Below, one piece after another: positions 54,603-63,698 of a stretch of 64,000 bases of DNA (position 1 is its first letter; every line of letters starts with the position of its first letter). The notes beneath the pieces were generated by a model. It did no database searches. It was not told the origin of the DNA and saw nothing but the letters and a program-made list of their open reading frames with translations. The DNA comes from Caprimulgus europaeus (Eukaryota > Chordata > Aves > Caprimulgiformes > Caprimulgidae). Location: assembly GCA_907165065.1 (NCBI GenBank), contig OU015539.1, positions 13,112,816 to 13,176,815 of the forward strand, in the 5' to 3' direction. The position numbers were made by a program, and so were the translations under genes.

Positions 54603-55190
54603 CGCTGAATGAATTTAAGTTCCAGGGGAGGAGGCCGGAGAAACCGGCGTGAGCGAAACAAAAAGTGTGACAGGAGAGATGGAGCCAGGACCCGTAAATC
54701 CGGGGACGGGGCGGGGAGACGCCGGCAGCCGGAGCCCGCGGCCCGGCGGCCCTGGGACCCGCGGGGTCTCCCGGCGGCGGCCGCTCCTTCCCCGTGGGGC
54801 TCCGGCTGCCCCCGCCCGGCGCGGCGGCGCGATCCCTTCCGACAGCCGCCCCGCGTCCGCTGGAGCGGAGGGGGCGCGGAGGGAGGGACAGCCCCCCCGC
54901 CCCCGGGAGGGAGCTGCAGGCGGGGCGGTACGGTGCTGTACGAGTGGCCCCGTGGTCCGGGCCCCCCGCCGCCGGCAGCAGCAGGGCGCTCGCCCCTGCC
55001 CCAGCCCCGCAGCGCGGCCGCCGCCGAGCCCCGGCCCCGCACCCCCGGCCGCGGCGCGGGAAGCGGCCTGGAGAGCGGCGCTGGGAGCGCTGCCCGGGGC
55101 TCCCCTCCCGCTCCTCTCCCCTCCCCCGAGCTGCAGAAGGGCTCTGCAAGCGAGGCGGGCCGGGTGCGTTCGGGGCACTGATTCCAAGTG
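54603..55190 (-). other. candidate first exon (minus strand), start undefined
   Basis: If the CpG island promotes leftward transcription, a first exon would end at the donor AGCG|GTGAG with last base 54603. The right edge given here is only the end of the island. The donor scores below the ideal (GTGAGA rather than GTAAGT, exon end GCG). A coding role is not supported. The alternative is rightward transcription or an enhancer-type island without stable transcript. Confidence 0.25.
54634..55175. promoter_or_regulatory. strong CpG island
   Basis: About 540 bp of very high GC with dense CpG (for example GCGGCCCGGCGGCC near 54739 and GCGCGGCCGCCGCCGAG near 55011) lie within AT-rich flanks. Sp1-type GGGGCGGGG occurs near 54707. 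No TATA box is seen. In vertebrates such islands mark promoters, usually of housekeeping or developmental genes. A minus-strand splice donor match, AGCG|GTGAGAATG, lies at the left edge (last exon base 54603), which fits a leftward first exon starting within the island. Overlapping frames of up to 244 codons on both strands reflect lack of stop codons in GC-rich DNA, not a demonstrated protein. Confidence 0.85.
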
Positions 55191-56502
55191 CAGTGCCTGG
55201 TTTGGTTTCCGTATATTCTTTGGCTTTTAATAGCTAGCTGAGGAAAAAAGAAAGCATTATTGTTTTCTTTCTTTCCTTCTCTCATTGCCTATTCTAAATT
55301 TGACTCCAAAGTTTAAGCAGTTGAATTGGCTAATTCTGAATACAGTCTATTGAGAGACCAGACACAGCAGTATATCCCTGTATAGCAATAGATACAATGT
55401 GCTGAATTGGCAGTCTAATTATAAATGTGGCATTTGGACCTCCTTTCAGACCCAGTGCCACCTTACCTTATGAGGGAACTTCAACTACAGCAACTGTTCA
55501 AAACAAAATGCCATTACAGGATCAGCTTCACCCAACACTGGAACCAGCCAGGGGATTGTTTTACAAACAGCCTTTCTCACTTAACACAAGAATGTATTAT
55601 AAGGAAAAGTTATGGGTAGCGCAGAGTCTGAAGAAAACGCATATGTAGTTTCTGCCAGGTGTCGAGCTACTTCAAACTACAGCATACTCCAAATGACCTC
55701 ATTATTTTCTTTTAAATGTACTCACTATAAATAGATTATTTCTTAGTTTTACTAGAATGAGCTGCTAGGTATGCTTGCTGTTTATATTCTGAGTGTAGTG
55801 TGCATATAACGTTGTGAGCACAGAAACACGCGAAATATCCTGGCTCAAAACAAAAACCTGCATTAAGATCTTGCCAAGGAATCATGGTGTGCTGAAAAAA
55901 AAAGTTTTTTAAAGCGTCTTTTCCAGAGAAATATTTGTATATAATGGCAGACTACATGCACATATCTCACATTCATTCTCATTATTTACTTTATGGTATA
56001 ATGGCTTAATTAAATGAGTGGGCACAAGCACGTCAATAAAACAAGTCAAGTCAAGTCGAAGTCTCAAAACAGGTTTCAAAATTACTCCATTACACGAATA
56101 CAGAAAGGGAGATTCGTTAATTTTTGGACTTCAAACCCTGCTTGGGGACTAGATAAAACTGTTCTTCCTCCCTCACGATCAGCACTGAAGATGGAAATAC
56201 CAAAAGTGTTAAAACGAAGGTAAAAGAAAACAGTAGGAGCAACGTGCCGCTCGTGTGCCGAAGGCTATTTAAATTAGCTTAATAAACATATACCTTATCT
56301 ACAAGCAGCAGGCGAAGATATATTACTTTATCACAGAAAGTTTCACCGTCTATGTTTTTGGGAAACACCCCTAGGACAGAACTAATCTGTCGTCCCCAGG
56401 CTCCCACCAGGCTGACTTTCCCTGCAGCCCCCCCCGCCCCCGCCACTCAGACACAACACTAATTGTCTTTTCACGTTGCCACTTTCACTCCTTCCCGTCC
56501 TT
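55191..56502. other. non-coding flank of CpG island
   Basis: AT-rich sequence resumes sharply. Two overlapping plus-strand frames at 55425-55648 have no recognisable domain. A short tandem of AAGTC (four imperfect units) lies near 56042-56063. Nothing else is supportable. Confidence 0.5.
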
Positions 56503-56552
56503 AAAAAAAAAAAAAAAAAAAAAAAAACCAACCAAAAAAAACCAAAACCCCA
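56503..56552. repeat. poly-A (25) with A/C-rich extension
   Basis: Twenty-five consecutive A at 56503-56527 are followed by CCAACCAAAAAAAACCAAAACCCC. On the minus strand this is a long T-rich pyrimidine/GT tract. No retroelement body is recognisable. Confidence 0.9.
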
Positions 56553-58009
56553 CGACAAACGCCAAGCAGCACGGTGAAACGGTCCGCAGCAAGCAAAGCC
56601 AGCAGTCCGATCGATCTGATCGGTGCCTGTGATTGACCTCCAGGCCCTGCTCTGCTGCAGCCCACAGCCCTGCTGCAAAGCGGGTTAACTGCACAGCTCG
56701 CACGGCAGCTGGGAAGCGCCCTCGGCAGAGGAGCAGTCCTCTGGCAGCTCCATTATTAATGCACGCGTGGAAGTACCTGCTCGCATCACGCCTATATGTT
56801 GTCTCTCACGTATCTACCCACAGCCGCGCTCACGCCGGTACACGCGTGCATGCATGACACGAGCGGACAGCGCCGGTGCCCGCTCCTCCCCGGAGCAGGG
56901 CAAGCCGCAGAGGCACACTCATTAGCTCCCACTGATGATTCCTTTCAGGATCATGAATGGAACAATTGTCAAAAACTGCGGGAAAAAAAAACAAGCCCCG
57001 AGACTATTATATACAGACACAGCTTGTGTGCGCGCATGTGACATTTGCAGGCAACCCAGATTTGTTCATAAACTCTCCAGCATTATCCAAGAGAAAACAT
57101 TAAATTGCTTCTACAGTTAAAGAGGCTTCTTATCCCCCAATCACAACCCAAACAGCTTCGAAGCTAGTGAAAGCCAGGAAAAGAACAAGCTCTCCACCAG
57201 ACACACCTTGCCTAACTCGTATGCTACAACACCGTCTGTAAACAGCTGCGCTAGCTGGTTGCAACTGCCACTATTTTATTTTAAAAGAATAATAGTAAAA
57301 ATAATAAGAAGAATAGTAAGTGAAATACTTCCTGAAGACTTACTTTGCATTTAGTTTAGTCACTATTCTTTTTTTCAGCTCGCAAAGGAAGCCGTTTTGT
57401 CCAGGTTAGGTATTGTCTACTTATGGATCAGCCTCTGGCTAAGGGTTTATTTTAATTTATGGCTTATGCATTCTTTTAAGGTCGATTTGCATGACCTCCG
57501 GCAAAGAGCTAAGGCAGCAAGAAATCCCCAGTCGCATGTTGCCACAAAGCGGCACACACCTCCCCGTCCCCGGGTGGAAACAGCGCTCTCTGATGATGGA
57601 CTGCTTTCTTCCCCCCTCCTTGTGTATCACAAATTAGGGCGCGATATCAATTTTAAAGTTTTCAGCATAACTTCATCCCAACCCTCTGCTCACAGAGATA
57701 AGGCTCCGCCGGAGAACGGCAGCTCCTCGGGACAGTGCCGCGGTGTGGCCAAACCCAACATGACCGCCTCTGCTCCGGCAGCTTTGTGTTAGCCACGCTC
57801 CGGGGACAGCACTCATTTGTGGCCAACTTCAAAGCAGTTACCCACCTCAAACTTAACGGAGAACTTAAAAGCACCACTAAACCCCCTTCGCCTTTCTCCA
57901 TCCCGTGTCTTTCGGGGTTATCCGCGAAGAGAAACCCACGCGAGCACTTCGGAGTAATGACAGCAGCGCTCTGCTCTCAAAGATTTATTTCGGATTTTAT
58001 TTTTCCTCT
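56553..58009. other. CpG-containing non-coding DNA in the promoter domain
   Basis: GC is moderate, with CpG clusters near 56821-56920 (CGCCGGTACACGCG, AGCGCCGGTGCCCG) and 57696-57770 (CTCCGCCGGAGAACG). Neither reaches island length. A run of short frames on both strands carries no domain. The segment is best read as the shore between two CpG islands and is probably regulatory. Confidence 0.45.
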
Positions 58010-58034
58010 CTCTCCCTCTCTCTTTCTCCCTCTC
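58010..58034. repeat. polypyrimidine tract (CT-rich)
   Basis: Twenty-five uninterrupted pyrimidines (TTTTTCCTCTCTCTCCCTCT onward). Could act as a splice-acceptor pyrimidine tract on the plus strand, but the first following AG lies well downstream; more likely simple sequence. Confidence 0.85.
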
Positions 58035-58650
58035 GTGTTAGTTCCTTACGTACAATATCTTCCCAGCACCATGTGTTCGCCTGCCGTGGGTGATCTTAAA
58101 ATACAACGCTGATCTGTCACTACATTTTAAAATAAACTCTCCTCGGGAAGGATGAGAAAGTGTTGTGATTTCAAGGTACTGGGGTCCCCTAACGTCTCGG
58201 AAACCTCGGGATTCAAACCGCCCCGGAAACTCGCACGGGGACGAGACTATAACTACTTTTCCCTAAAGAAAAACAAAAAAAAACCCCAACAAACCAAACC
58301 ACCAACACAAACACCCTCGTGGTATAAAAGTAAATAATCGTGCAGGGGGAGGCGGGGGGGAAGGGGTGAATTCAGCAATGTTAAAAGCTAAACAACAGAT
58401 CTACCTCCGGACGCTGCTGCTTCACTCGATTGCAACTAACAACCCATTAAAGACAGCGCAGGGGGAACCGGATTCTCTCCTGCAAAGCGACATAAATCCA
58501 GCGAAAACCCATTAAACCGCCGCCACCACCACCACGCAACCACGCAGCACTACACACCACAGCAAACAACAGGTATACAACACAATAGGGCTTTTTTTCC
58601 TGGTTACCTCCTCGGGATCCAGTGTGGCACAAAGCACTGGGAGAGCCTTC
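58035..58650. other. non-coding promoter-domain DNA with A/C-rich patch
   Basis: This stretch contains an A/C-rich low-complexity patch at 58267-58316 (AAACCCCAACAAACCAAACC) and a (CCA)n-like stretch near 58519-58534. CpG density is raised compared with the left 54 kb. No gene is recognised. Confidence 0.45.
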
Positions 58651-58708
58651 TTTTTTTTTTTTTTGCAACGCGCTTCGTTAATTTTCATTAAAAAAAAAAA
58701 GGGGGGGG
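58651..58708. repeat. T14 ... A11G8 inverted homopolymer pair
   Basis: T14 (58651-58664) and A11 (58690-58700) are separated by 25 nt, and G8 (58701-58708) follows the A-run; CCTTC precedes the T-run. The two could fold as a hairpin or, with the purine tract continuing to about 58720, adopt triplex structure. It is also a nucleosome-disfavouring sequence in a promoter domain. Confidence 0.8.
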
Positions 58709-58765
58709 AGGGGGAAGGAGTTGAAAGGGGGGAGAGAAAGAGGAATAAATGGGTGGTAATTCGGT

Positions 58766-58783
58766 AAAATAAAATAAAATAAA
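58766..58783. repeat. (AAAAT)n microsatellite
   Basis: Three and a half uninterrupted AAAAT units. Confidence 0.85.
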
Positions 58784-58920
58784 TTAACTAGAGTCTGCTG
58801 GTGTTTCTCCGGGCCATGGATGTGCAGGATCCCGATCGTTAGAAGTTTGCGGATGGGTTGCCTGGAGATTTGGTTACAATCAGGTTCATTATTATTATTT
58901 TTTTTTTCTCCTGAAACAAG

Positions 58921-58974
58921 TGAAGGCGATGGTTACTGCTGTCAATCTTGGCAATCAATGTGAGCGGCCATGTC
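58921..58974 (+). other. weak candidate small exon (plus strand)
   Basis: A T-rich tract ending TCTCCTGAAACAAG (58907-58920) could serve as an acceptor. The next 54 nt end at the consensus donor CATGTC|GTAAGTATT (last exon base 58974). One frame is open, beginning after AAG GCG with ATG GTT ACT GCT, and reads MVTAVNLGNQCERPC; I do not recognise it. The acceptor is mediocre, so this may be chance. An overlapping minus-strand acceptor match lies at 59036 (CTTCCTCAG), so strand is uncertain. Confidence 0.18.
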
Positions 58975-59099
58975 GTAAGTATTCAAAGCATTTCCCGTCG
59001 TGCAACATCAGAAAGTGAGTGGCCAGGGCATTGATCTGAGGAAGGCAAAAGGAGGCAGGGCTCCCCCGCCCAGACAGCACAGGCAAGATGAGACAACAC

Positions 59100-59130
59100 A
59101 GAGAGAGAGAGGAAGGGAGAGAGAGGGAGG
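59100..59130. repeat. GA-rich polypurine tract
   Basis: Thirty-one consecutive purines (GAGAGAGAGAGGAAGGGAGA onward) on the plus strand. GA/CT tracts are common close to vertebrate promoters and can form triplex DNA or, on the minus strand, a splice pyrimidine tract. Confidence 0.85.
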
Positions 59131-59319
59131 CTGAGAGCGAGCGGGGAAAGCAACAACTGCGGAGAAAGTGAGCACAAACAGAAAGTGAAATCACCCCGGG
59201 CTGCCAGCCGCATCCCCGCGAAGCTATCACCACTCACATTGCCATTAGACAAATGAAACCCTAAACCTCTCTCCTCTAATGACCACTGATTGCCCGGAGT
59301 GGTGAGGAAAGGTACTAGA

Positions 59320-59530
59320 AAGTTACCGGGGAGGGGGTGCGAGGGGAGGGGAGGGGAGGGCGGGGGCCGGAAAAGGAGGAGGGGGAGTGGGGGGGTCCCG
59401 GGAGAGCCGGTTCGCGGGGCCGGGGCTGCGCGGGGGGAGCGGCGCGTTACACGCCGGCCCTCCCCCGCCCGGCACGGCGCTTCCCGCGGAGTGCGTGGGG
59501 AGGCACACGCCAAAAAAGTCCTACCGGGCT
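59320..59530. promoter_or_regulatory. second CpG-rich, G-tract-rich island
   Basis: Dense CpG (GAGCCGGTTCGCGGGGCCGG, GGGAGCGGCGCGTTACACGC) follows a G-tract block. From 59327 to about 59397 the plus strand has repeated GGGG blocks spaced by one or two bases (GAGGGGAGGGGAGGGGAGGG), sufficient for a G-quadruplex. The island is shorter and less CpG-dense than that at 54634. Promoter or enhancer function is inferred from composition only. Open frames here (up to 239 codons) are compositional. Confidence 0.6.
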
Positions 59531-59551
59531 CCTGCTCGCAAATTAAAAAAG

Positions 59552-59569
59552 AAAAAAAAAAAGGGGGGG
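59552..59569. repeat. A11G7 block
   Basis: Eleven A followed directly by seven G. It has the same order and strand as the blocks at 58690-58708 and 62809-62840. The minus strand reads C7T11. Confidence 0.9.
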
Positions 59570-59970
59570 ACGAGGGGGAAAGCGGGAGAAAGACGATCTG
59601 CAGGACATGGGAAGGACTGGTGGGAGCGGGGACGAGAGGGAAAGCGCTCAGCAAACGCTTACTGACAGTTGATAAATGGGGCCCCGAGGAGCCCGATCCC
59701 ACAGCCCGGTCGGGGTGAAAACCAGATGAAATGTAAAGTATAAATTACACTGGAGATGGAAGTCCAGCTACAGGGACCCAGGGGAGAGGAGGAAGGAGAA
59801 GGCACTCAGAGTCCACAAACTATCTAGTGATGCGTTCAACAGAAAGGAAAAAAGTGAGCACAGTTAAAAGGGAAAGACAGGTACGACTGGAGAAGAAAAA
59901 CTGATTTAGGACGCACTCGAGCTGAAGTCGGGATTCTCGTGGCGACGACGACGAGAGATTTTAGCAGCAG
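59570..59970. other. purine-rich non-coding promoter-domain DNA
   Basis: The plus strand is strongly purine-biased (GAAAGCGGGAGAAAGACG, AGAGGAGGAAGGAGAAGG). There is no gene or repeat family. The minus strand would be pyrimidine-rich, as 5' untranslated sequence often is. Confidence 0.45.
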
Positions 59971-59973
59971 CAA

Positions 59974-59983
59974 TATATAAATA
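59974..59983 (+). promoter_or_regulatory. TATA-like element
   Basis: TATATAAATA lies in otherwise GC-balanced sequence, about 450 bp right of the second CpG island. It would place a rightward start near 60005-60015. A single TATA match is weak evidence; AT-rich vertebrate DNA contains many. Confidence 0.2.
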
Positions 59984-61740
59984 TCTCTCCCTCTGCCTAC
60001 CAAAAGGCAACAGATAGAGACTTGAATATCAGCTTGAATACCAATTTAGGCACTTATCACGCTCCCTTGGAAGTGCTAATGGGGCGGGTGGGGGGAAAAT
60101 CTGGGAGAAAGAAGGGAAAACTATGGGAAGCTGGGGAGAAAATCAACCAGTGGCAGAGTACTGCAAAACCAATAAAGTCTCTCTGCTGTATTTTTACATT
60201 CCAAAGGTAAACATAAAAGAGTCTTTCAAACTGTCAGGGGCCCGCAGATCAGGTGGGCAAACAGCGCTGCAAAGCCAACGTCTCCCTCTTTTGATACTAT
60301 TCACACCTAGGCTAAACTGTTGTTAAGATGGGAGTGCGGAAAGCAACCTCAAGCCCACAAAATGAGAGAGAGAGAGAGAAGTTGTTGATTCATCTCTGTA
60401 TTTTTGGCACTTTCTCCCCATTTTCCAGAAGGCGCCTGGAACAGTTAGTAACAGAGAAACTTTTTAATTTTAAAATAGCTTCATAACTTATAGAGGCCAA
60501 AAAGATGAGGAGAAAGCCCGGTTTCGCTTTCCTCCTCTCTCAAGTAGAAGTTTGCGGAATAGGTTAGACCCAGAAGCATACTCGGCCCTCCTGCGAATGA
60601 ACCTTGCTTCATAAGGACGTGAGGAAAATTGAGCATTAACGTGGCGGCACAGGACTGATCTGATCTGGCTCTATTTCATTTTGTTAACAAGCTGTAAAAC
60701 TCAACACGCCGCTGGAGCCGTGCACATTGCATCCTCTACCTTGCTATCCGAGGTACTGTCGTCCCTCTCGAGTTGAGCCCAGGGAAAATGAGATTTAAGT
60801 CAGAACCTCTTGGAATAGCAGACCCATTTTACACAGTATTTTTGGCAACTCCACTACAATAAAAGGAGCAATCAAGTCCTATTCAGCAAGTAGCAAACAC
60901 CTTGTAATAGAACTTTAAAATTATCTGTTAAAGCTTTATCATCAAATTAGCTGCCTGAGGGCATAGCAGCCTGTTTCCATGCGTTCTTTCAATTTTAATA
61001 AAAGATACTAAAACCCTGAAATTCTGAGACAAGGGGTAAATTATAAGATTGTAAATACCGAGTTTGCATACACCTGCGTTCAGCTAATTCAAAGTATCCA
61101 CCTTGCTGCAGTTCTCTGGGCTATGGATTTAACAACAGGAAACAGCCGCCTTTCTACATATTGCTATGTCCTTTTTAATCTTTAATTATAAGAATTCCCG
61201 TGATTGGTCCCTAACACTTTCCTTGTAACACCTTTAAGCCTCCTTCAAGTAAAGGAAACACCTTGACATTTTGCATAACTAGTAGCTTTGGCGCGCAAAA
61301 AAATGAACTGTGTAAGAAAACAGATGTAATCAGAAAACAAGGACGAACTACCCTGCCCGAGTTAACAACCCCATCAATTTGTTACTGTAAGGTTTTTTTT
61401 TTTCTTTTAATTAAAAAAAAAACAACCCACACCAAAACAGGGGTGGGGGAAAAGCCCCTCTCCTCAATTGTAGTGTCCTCCTTATCAAGTACGACGCGGT
61501 AATGGGGCAGGGATAATTAAAGCATTAGATAAATCTAAACGACCACCTCTCTCCAAATCGGGGAAGCACCTCGCTGCACTCCCGAAAATCCTGAGCAGAG
61601 AATGACACTTGGCTGGGGCAGGACACCGCAGAGATGCCTCCACATTCCCAGGCGGAGCGCAAGTCATACTCTCTAGCTTGTTGCTTCCCCTGTGTGATCA
61701 ATTAAGTGACAGATGTAACACGCAGTGCCAGAGAGCTACA
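59984..61740. other. non-coding DNA, possibly conserved regulatory
   Basis: Balanced composition, few simple repeats and no visible mobile elements distinguish this from the left part. A (GA)n lies at 60364-60379. T11 (61393-61403) and A10 (61413-61422) form a small inverted pair. Segments around 60790-61140 lack CpG but are free of low-complexity sequence, as conserved non-coding elements often are. No gene is recognised. Confidence 0.4.
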
Positions 61741-61860
61741 ACTTCTCCGCGGCAGAAAAAAAAGGACTCCTTGGGCATTGTATGCAAATGTGAGGGTGTG
61801 CGCGCTGCACGGGAATAATTGTGGTTCCCTCTTTGTTTGCATAAGTGAACACCCGCCGCG
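61741..61860. promoter_or_regulatory. motif cluster: octamer, RUNX-like, inverted octamer-like
   Basis: ATGCAAAT, a perfect octamer (61782-61789), TGTGGTT, a RUNX core (61820-61826), and GTTTGCATAA (61835-61844) lie within 63 bp, with CpG-rich spacers (GTGTGCGCGCTGCACGGG). The arrangement is suggestive of a developmental enhancer or promoter-proximal element. Function is inferred from motifs only. Confidence 0.3.
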
Positions 61861-62071
61861 TAGATTCGTATACACGTGCCGAGAGTCAAGAAAACGCTTT
61901 TACTTTTAGCGTTACCATCCGTTTAGAGACCGCGTTTTAAATTACTTCCCTCGCTTTTTGCTTCATCAAGGCTAAAGCCAGCCAGAGCAGCCAGCGCAGG
62001 CAGATGTTGAGGAGGGATGCTGAGCTGCTTTGGGTCCTCGCAGAGCGCTCAGCTCAGGTCGGGGCACTTAC

Positions 62072-62217
62072 CTGTTCACAGCTGTCATTGCACTGGGCAC
62101 CGTCTCTCTCATTAAAGATGTTAAAGTAAAGCAACAGTCAACAAGCGAAGCAACCTATCCATGTGTTGTTTTACATACCGCATCTTTAACACGAGGAGCA
62201 AACCTACAACTCCTGTA
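62072..62217 (-). other. candidate small exon C (minus strand)
   Basis: A consensus donor, AACAG|GTAAGTGC, has its last exon base at 62072. Upstream on the minus strand, an acceptor-like CTGTTTCACCGACTCTACAG ends at 62218. The 146-nt interval contains several short ATG frames closed by stops; a last one, ATG AGA GAG ACG GTG CCC (MRETVPSAMTAVN), is open up to the donor and could be a translation start, but I do not recognise it. Together with candidates at 63025-63085 and 63699 onward it would form a leftward 5'-end exon series. Splice matches alone have a high false-positive rate. Confidence 0.3.
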
Positions 62218-62808
62218 GAGTCGGTGAAACAGACTCAGAAGTTTTGATTCAAAGGGCAACAAATTCCACCTTAAAAGTCATTCGCCCAATTCTAAACTCC
62301 CCTCTCTTCCCAGTTAATGCCGGACAATTAACAGGCATATTTATAAATTCCCTCTGCTGACACTCCCCGACAATGAAGACTTTTTATAGTCTTGTTAAAG
62401 ATGTTCAGAGAAACTTTTGCAAAATAATCAACAGCATCTGAGAGAAAGCTGAAAGAAAAGAAGTTAAAGACTAATCATCCGATAGGAAGAAAGTTTTGTT
62501 AGACTACATGGAAACATATTACTGCACGTTTCTTCAGATGCAAACGCATCAGCTGATATGAGTTCCCCTAGAACAAGAACCTCTGGCAATCTCCTCAAAA
62601 TTTAGGGGACGTTTGTATTTTATAACGCCCAAAGCTAAACATCTGACTTAAAAACTCTTAATTCCTTACAGCATCATCTGCCAACACAATGTATTGTCCT
62701 GGCAGAAAGAGGATCAAGCAGATTTTAGTTTCATTTGAAAGCGTGCATCATCTTGATAGAGAAGCAAAAAGCCGCAGCAACAACCTCCCCACTCCACCCC
62801 CCCCGCTC
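62218..62808. other. non-coding, possibly conserved
   Basis: Repeat-free AT-balanced sequence with no coding frame. A C-rich stretch (ACTCCACCCCCCCC) lies at 62791-62804 just before the A21G11 block. Confidence 0.4.
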
Positions 62809-62840
62809 AAAAAAAAAAAAAAAAAAAAAGGGGGGGGGGG
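62809..62840. repeat. A21G11 block
   Basis: Twenty-one A followed directly by eleven G, preceded by a C-run at 62797-62804 that could pair with the G-run. This is the largest of three A-then-G blocks in the 4.2 kb from 58.69 to 62.84 kb. Length is likely variable and hard to sequence. Confidence 0.9.
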
Positions 62841-62988
62841 CACGACTGGAAAAACCACATAAACTTTTACAAAGAAAATAAAAGCAAGTTTGACATGAAA
62901 ACCCCTTCCTGTCTCGGAAAGTTCATTTTAAAGGTCCCCTCTGTAAATCTAAAGTGCAAACACCAGGCTAAGGTAGTGAGTGGCTGGA

Positions 62989-63005
62989 ATTTGCATGCTG
63001 ATAAG
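62989..63005. promoter_or_regulatory. octamer plus GATA site
   Basis: ATTTGCAT (62989-62996) and GATAAG (63000-63005) lie 3 bp apart, 20 bp from the donor of candidate exon B. This is a compact POU/GATA arrangement. Chance is possible. Confidence 0.25.
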
Positions 63006-63024
63006 AGAAGGCTGTTGTACTTAC

Positions 63025-63085
63025 AGTGACAGAGGGCAGGCTGCGGAAGAAAAGCTGTTTGTGTTAGCCTGAGAGTCACCCAGGG
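63025..63085 (-). other. candidate small exon B (minus strand)
   Basis: On the minus strand a strong pyrimidine tract (CTCTCTTCTCCTCTCATTGCAG, ending 63086) precedes a 61-nt interval that ends in the consensus donor TCACT|GTAAGTAC (last exon base 63025). This is the best acceptor-donor pair in the window. An internal CTTTTCTTCCGCAG offers an alternative acceptor leaving a 16-nt microexon (63025-63040). No frame is distinctive, so it is more likely 5' untranslated or lncRNA sequence. No expression evidence is available. Confidence 0.35.
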
Positions 63086-63500
63086 CTGCAATGAGAGGAG
63101 AAGAGAGGAGTGGGAGTGCCAAGCTGGATACACCTTCACCGCATCTCATCACATCTGCCAGCCTCTCTCTCCCTCTCTCTTTCATTTCCACATTCCCTTT
63201 GTTCCTGAAAAAAAAAAAATCTACACGTCACATCAGTCCCCAGATGCAGTCTACACCAAAGAAAAAAAATGAATAATTCAATCAAACTGTGCATAGTCTC
63301 TAAGGCAATAAATCTATTGCACTTAAAGAAACGAAGGGTAATTACCGCTATAGAATTAGAATAAGGCCAGAGCACGCAGGGATCCCAGGGTCTGTAAACT
63401 CCACGGTCAAATAAAGTTTCATTTATTTAATCCTTTGACAACGCCAGTGTAAAACTAAAGGGGAGGATTGGAACTTATTCCGGTTGGGTTTGAGAATGCT
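63086..63500. other. non-coding DNA
   Basis: A CT tract (63162-63183) and a 12-A run near 63208-63219 are present. No gene is recognised. This would be intron between candidate exons A and B. Confidence 0.4.
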
Positions 63501-63512
63501 TGAAGTGAATGT

Positions 63513-63520
63513 TATAAAAG
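63513..63520 (+). promoter_or_regulatory. TATA-box-like element, plus strand
   Basis: TATAAAAG with a following GAGAGCG is close to the ideal TATA box. It predicts a rightward start near 63540-63550 (CAGTAACAAAC). Rightward transcription would run antisense across candidate exon A, giving a head-to-head or overlapping arrangement. No other core element is clear. Confidence 0.3.
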
Positions 63521-63698
63521 GAGAGCGCTCGTGATCAGTAACAAACACAATGCAAGGAAGTAGAAGTGTTTCACTGCATCACCTCCAGGGTCCGTTCCCC
63601 CCTCCCTAATGAAGAGCAGACCACACTCCCACTTCCACCGGCTTCTGCTGCTCTCTGCAAGTGCAATGGGAATCGCTGGCAGCCAGCAGCCGCCTTAC

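Noticed and set aside
54415-55285. Overlapping open frames of 147-244 codons on both strands
   Set aside because: All lie in a CpG island, where stop codons are rare. They overlap in five frames, are rich in Pro, Arg, Gly and Ala, and show no domain.
58983-59702. 239-codon minus-strand open frame rich in Ser, Leu and Pro
   Set aside because: It spans the GA-rich tract and the second CpG-rich island, so its composition explains the lack of stops. No domain or conserved motif is seen.
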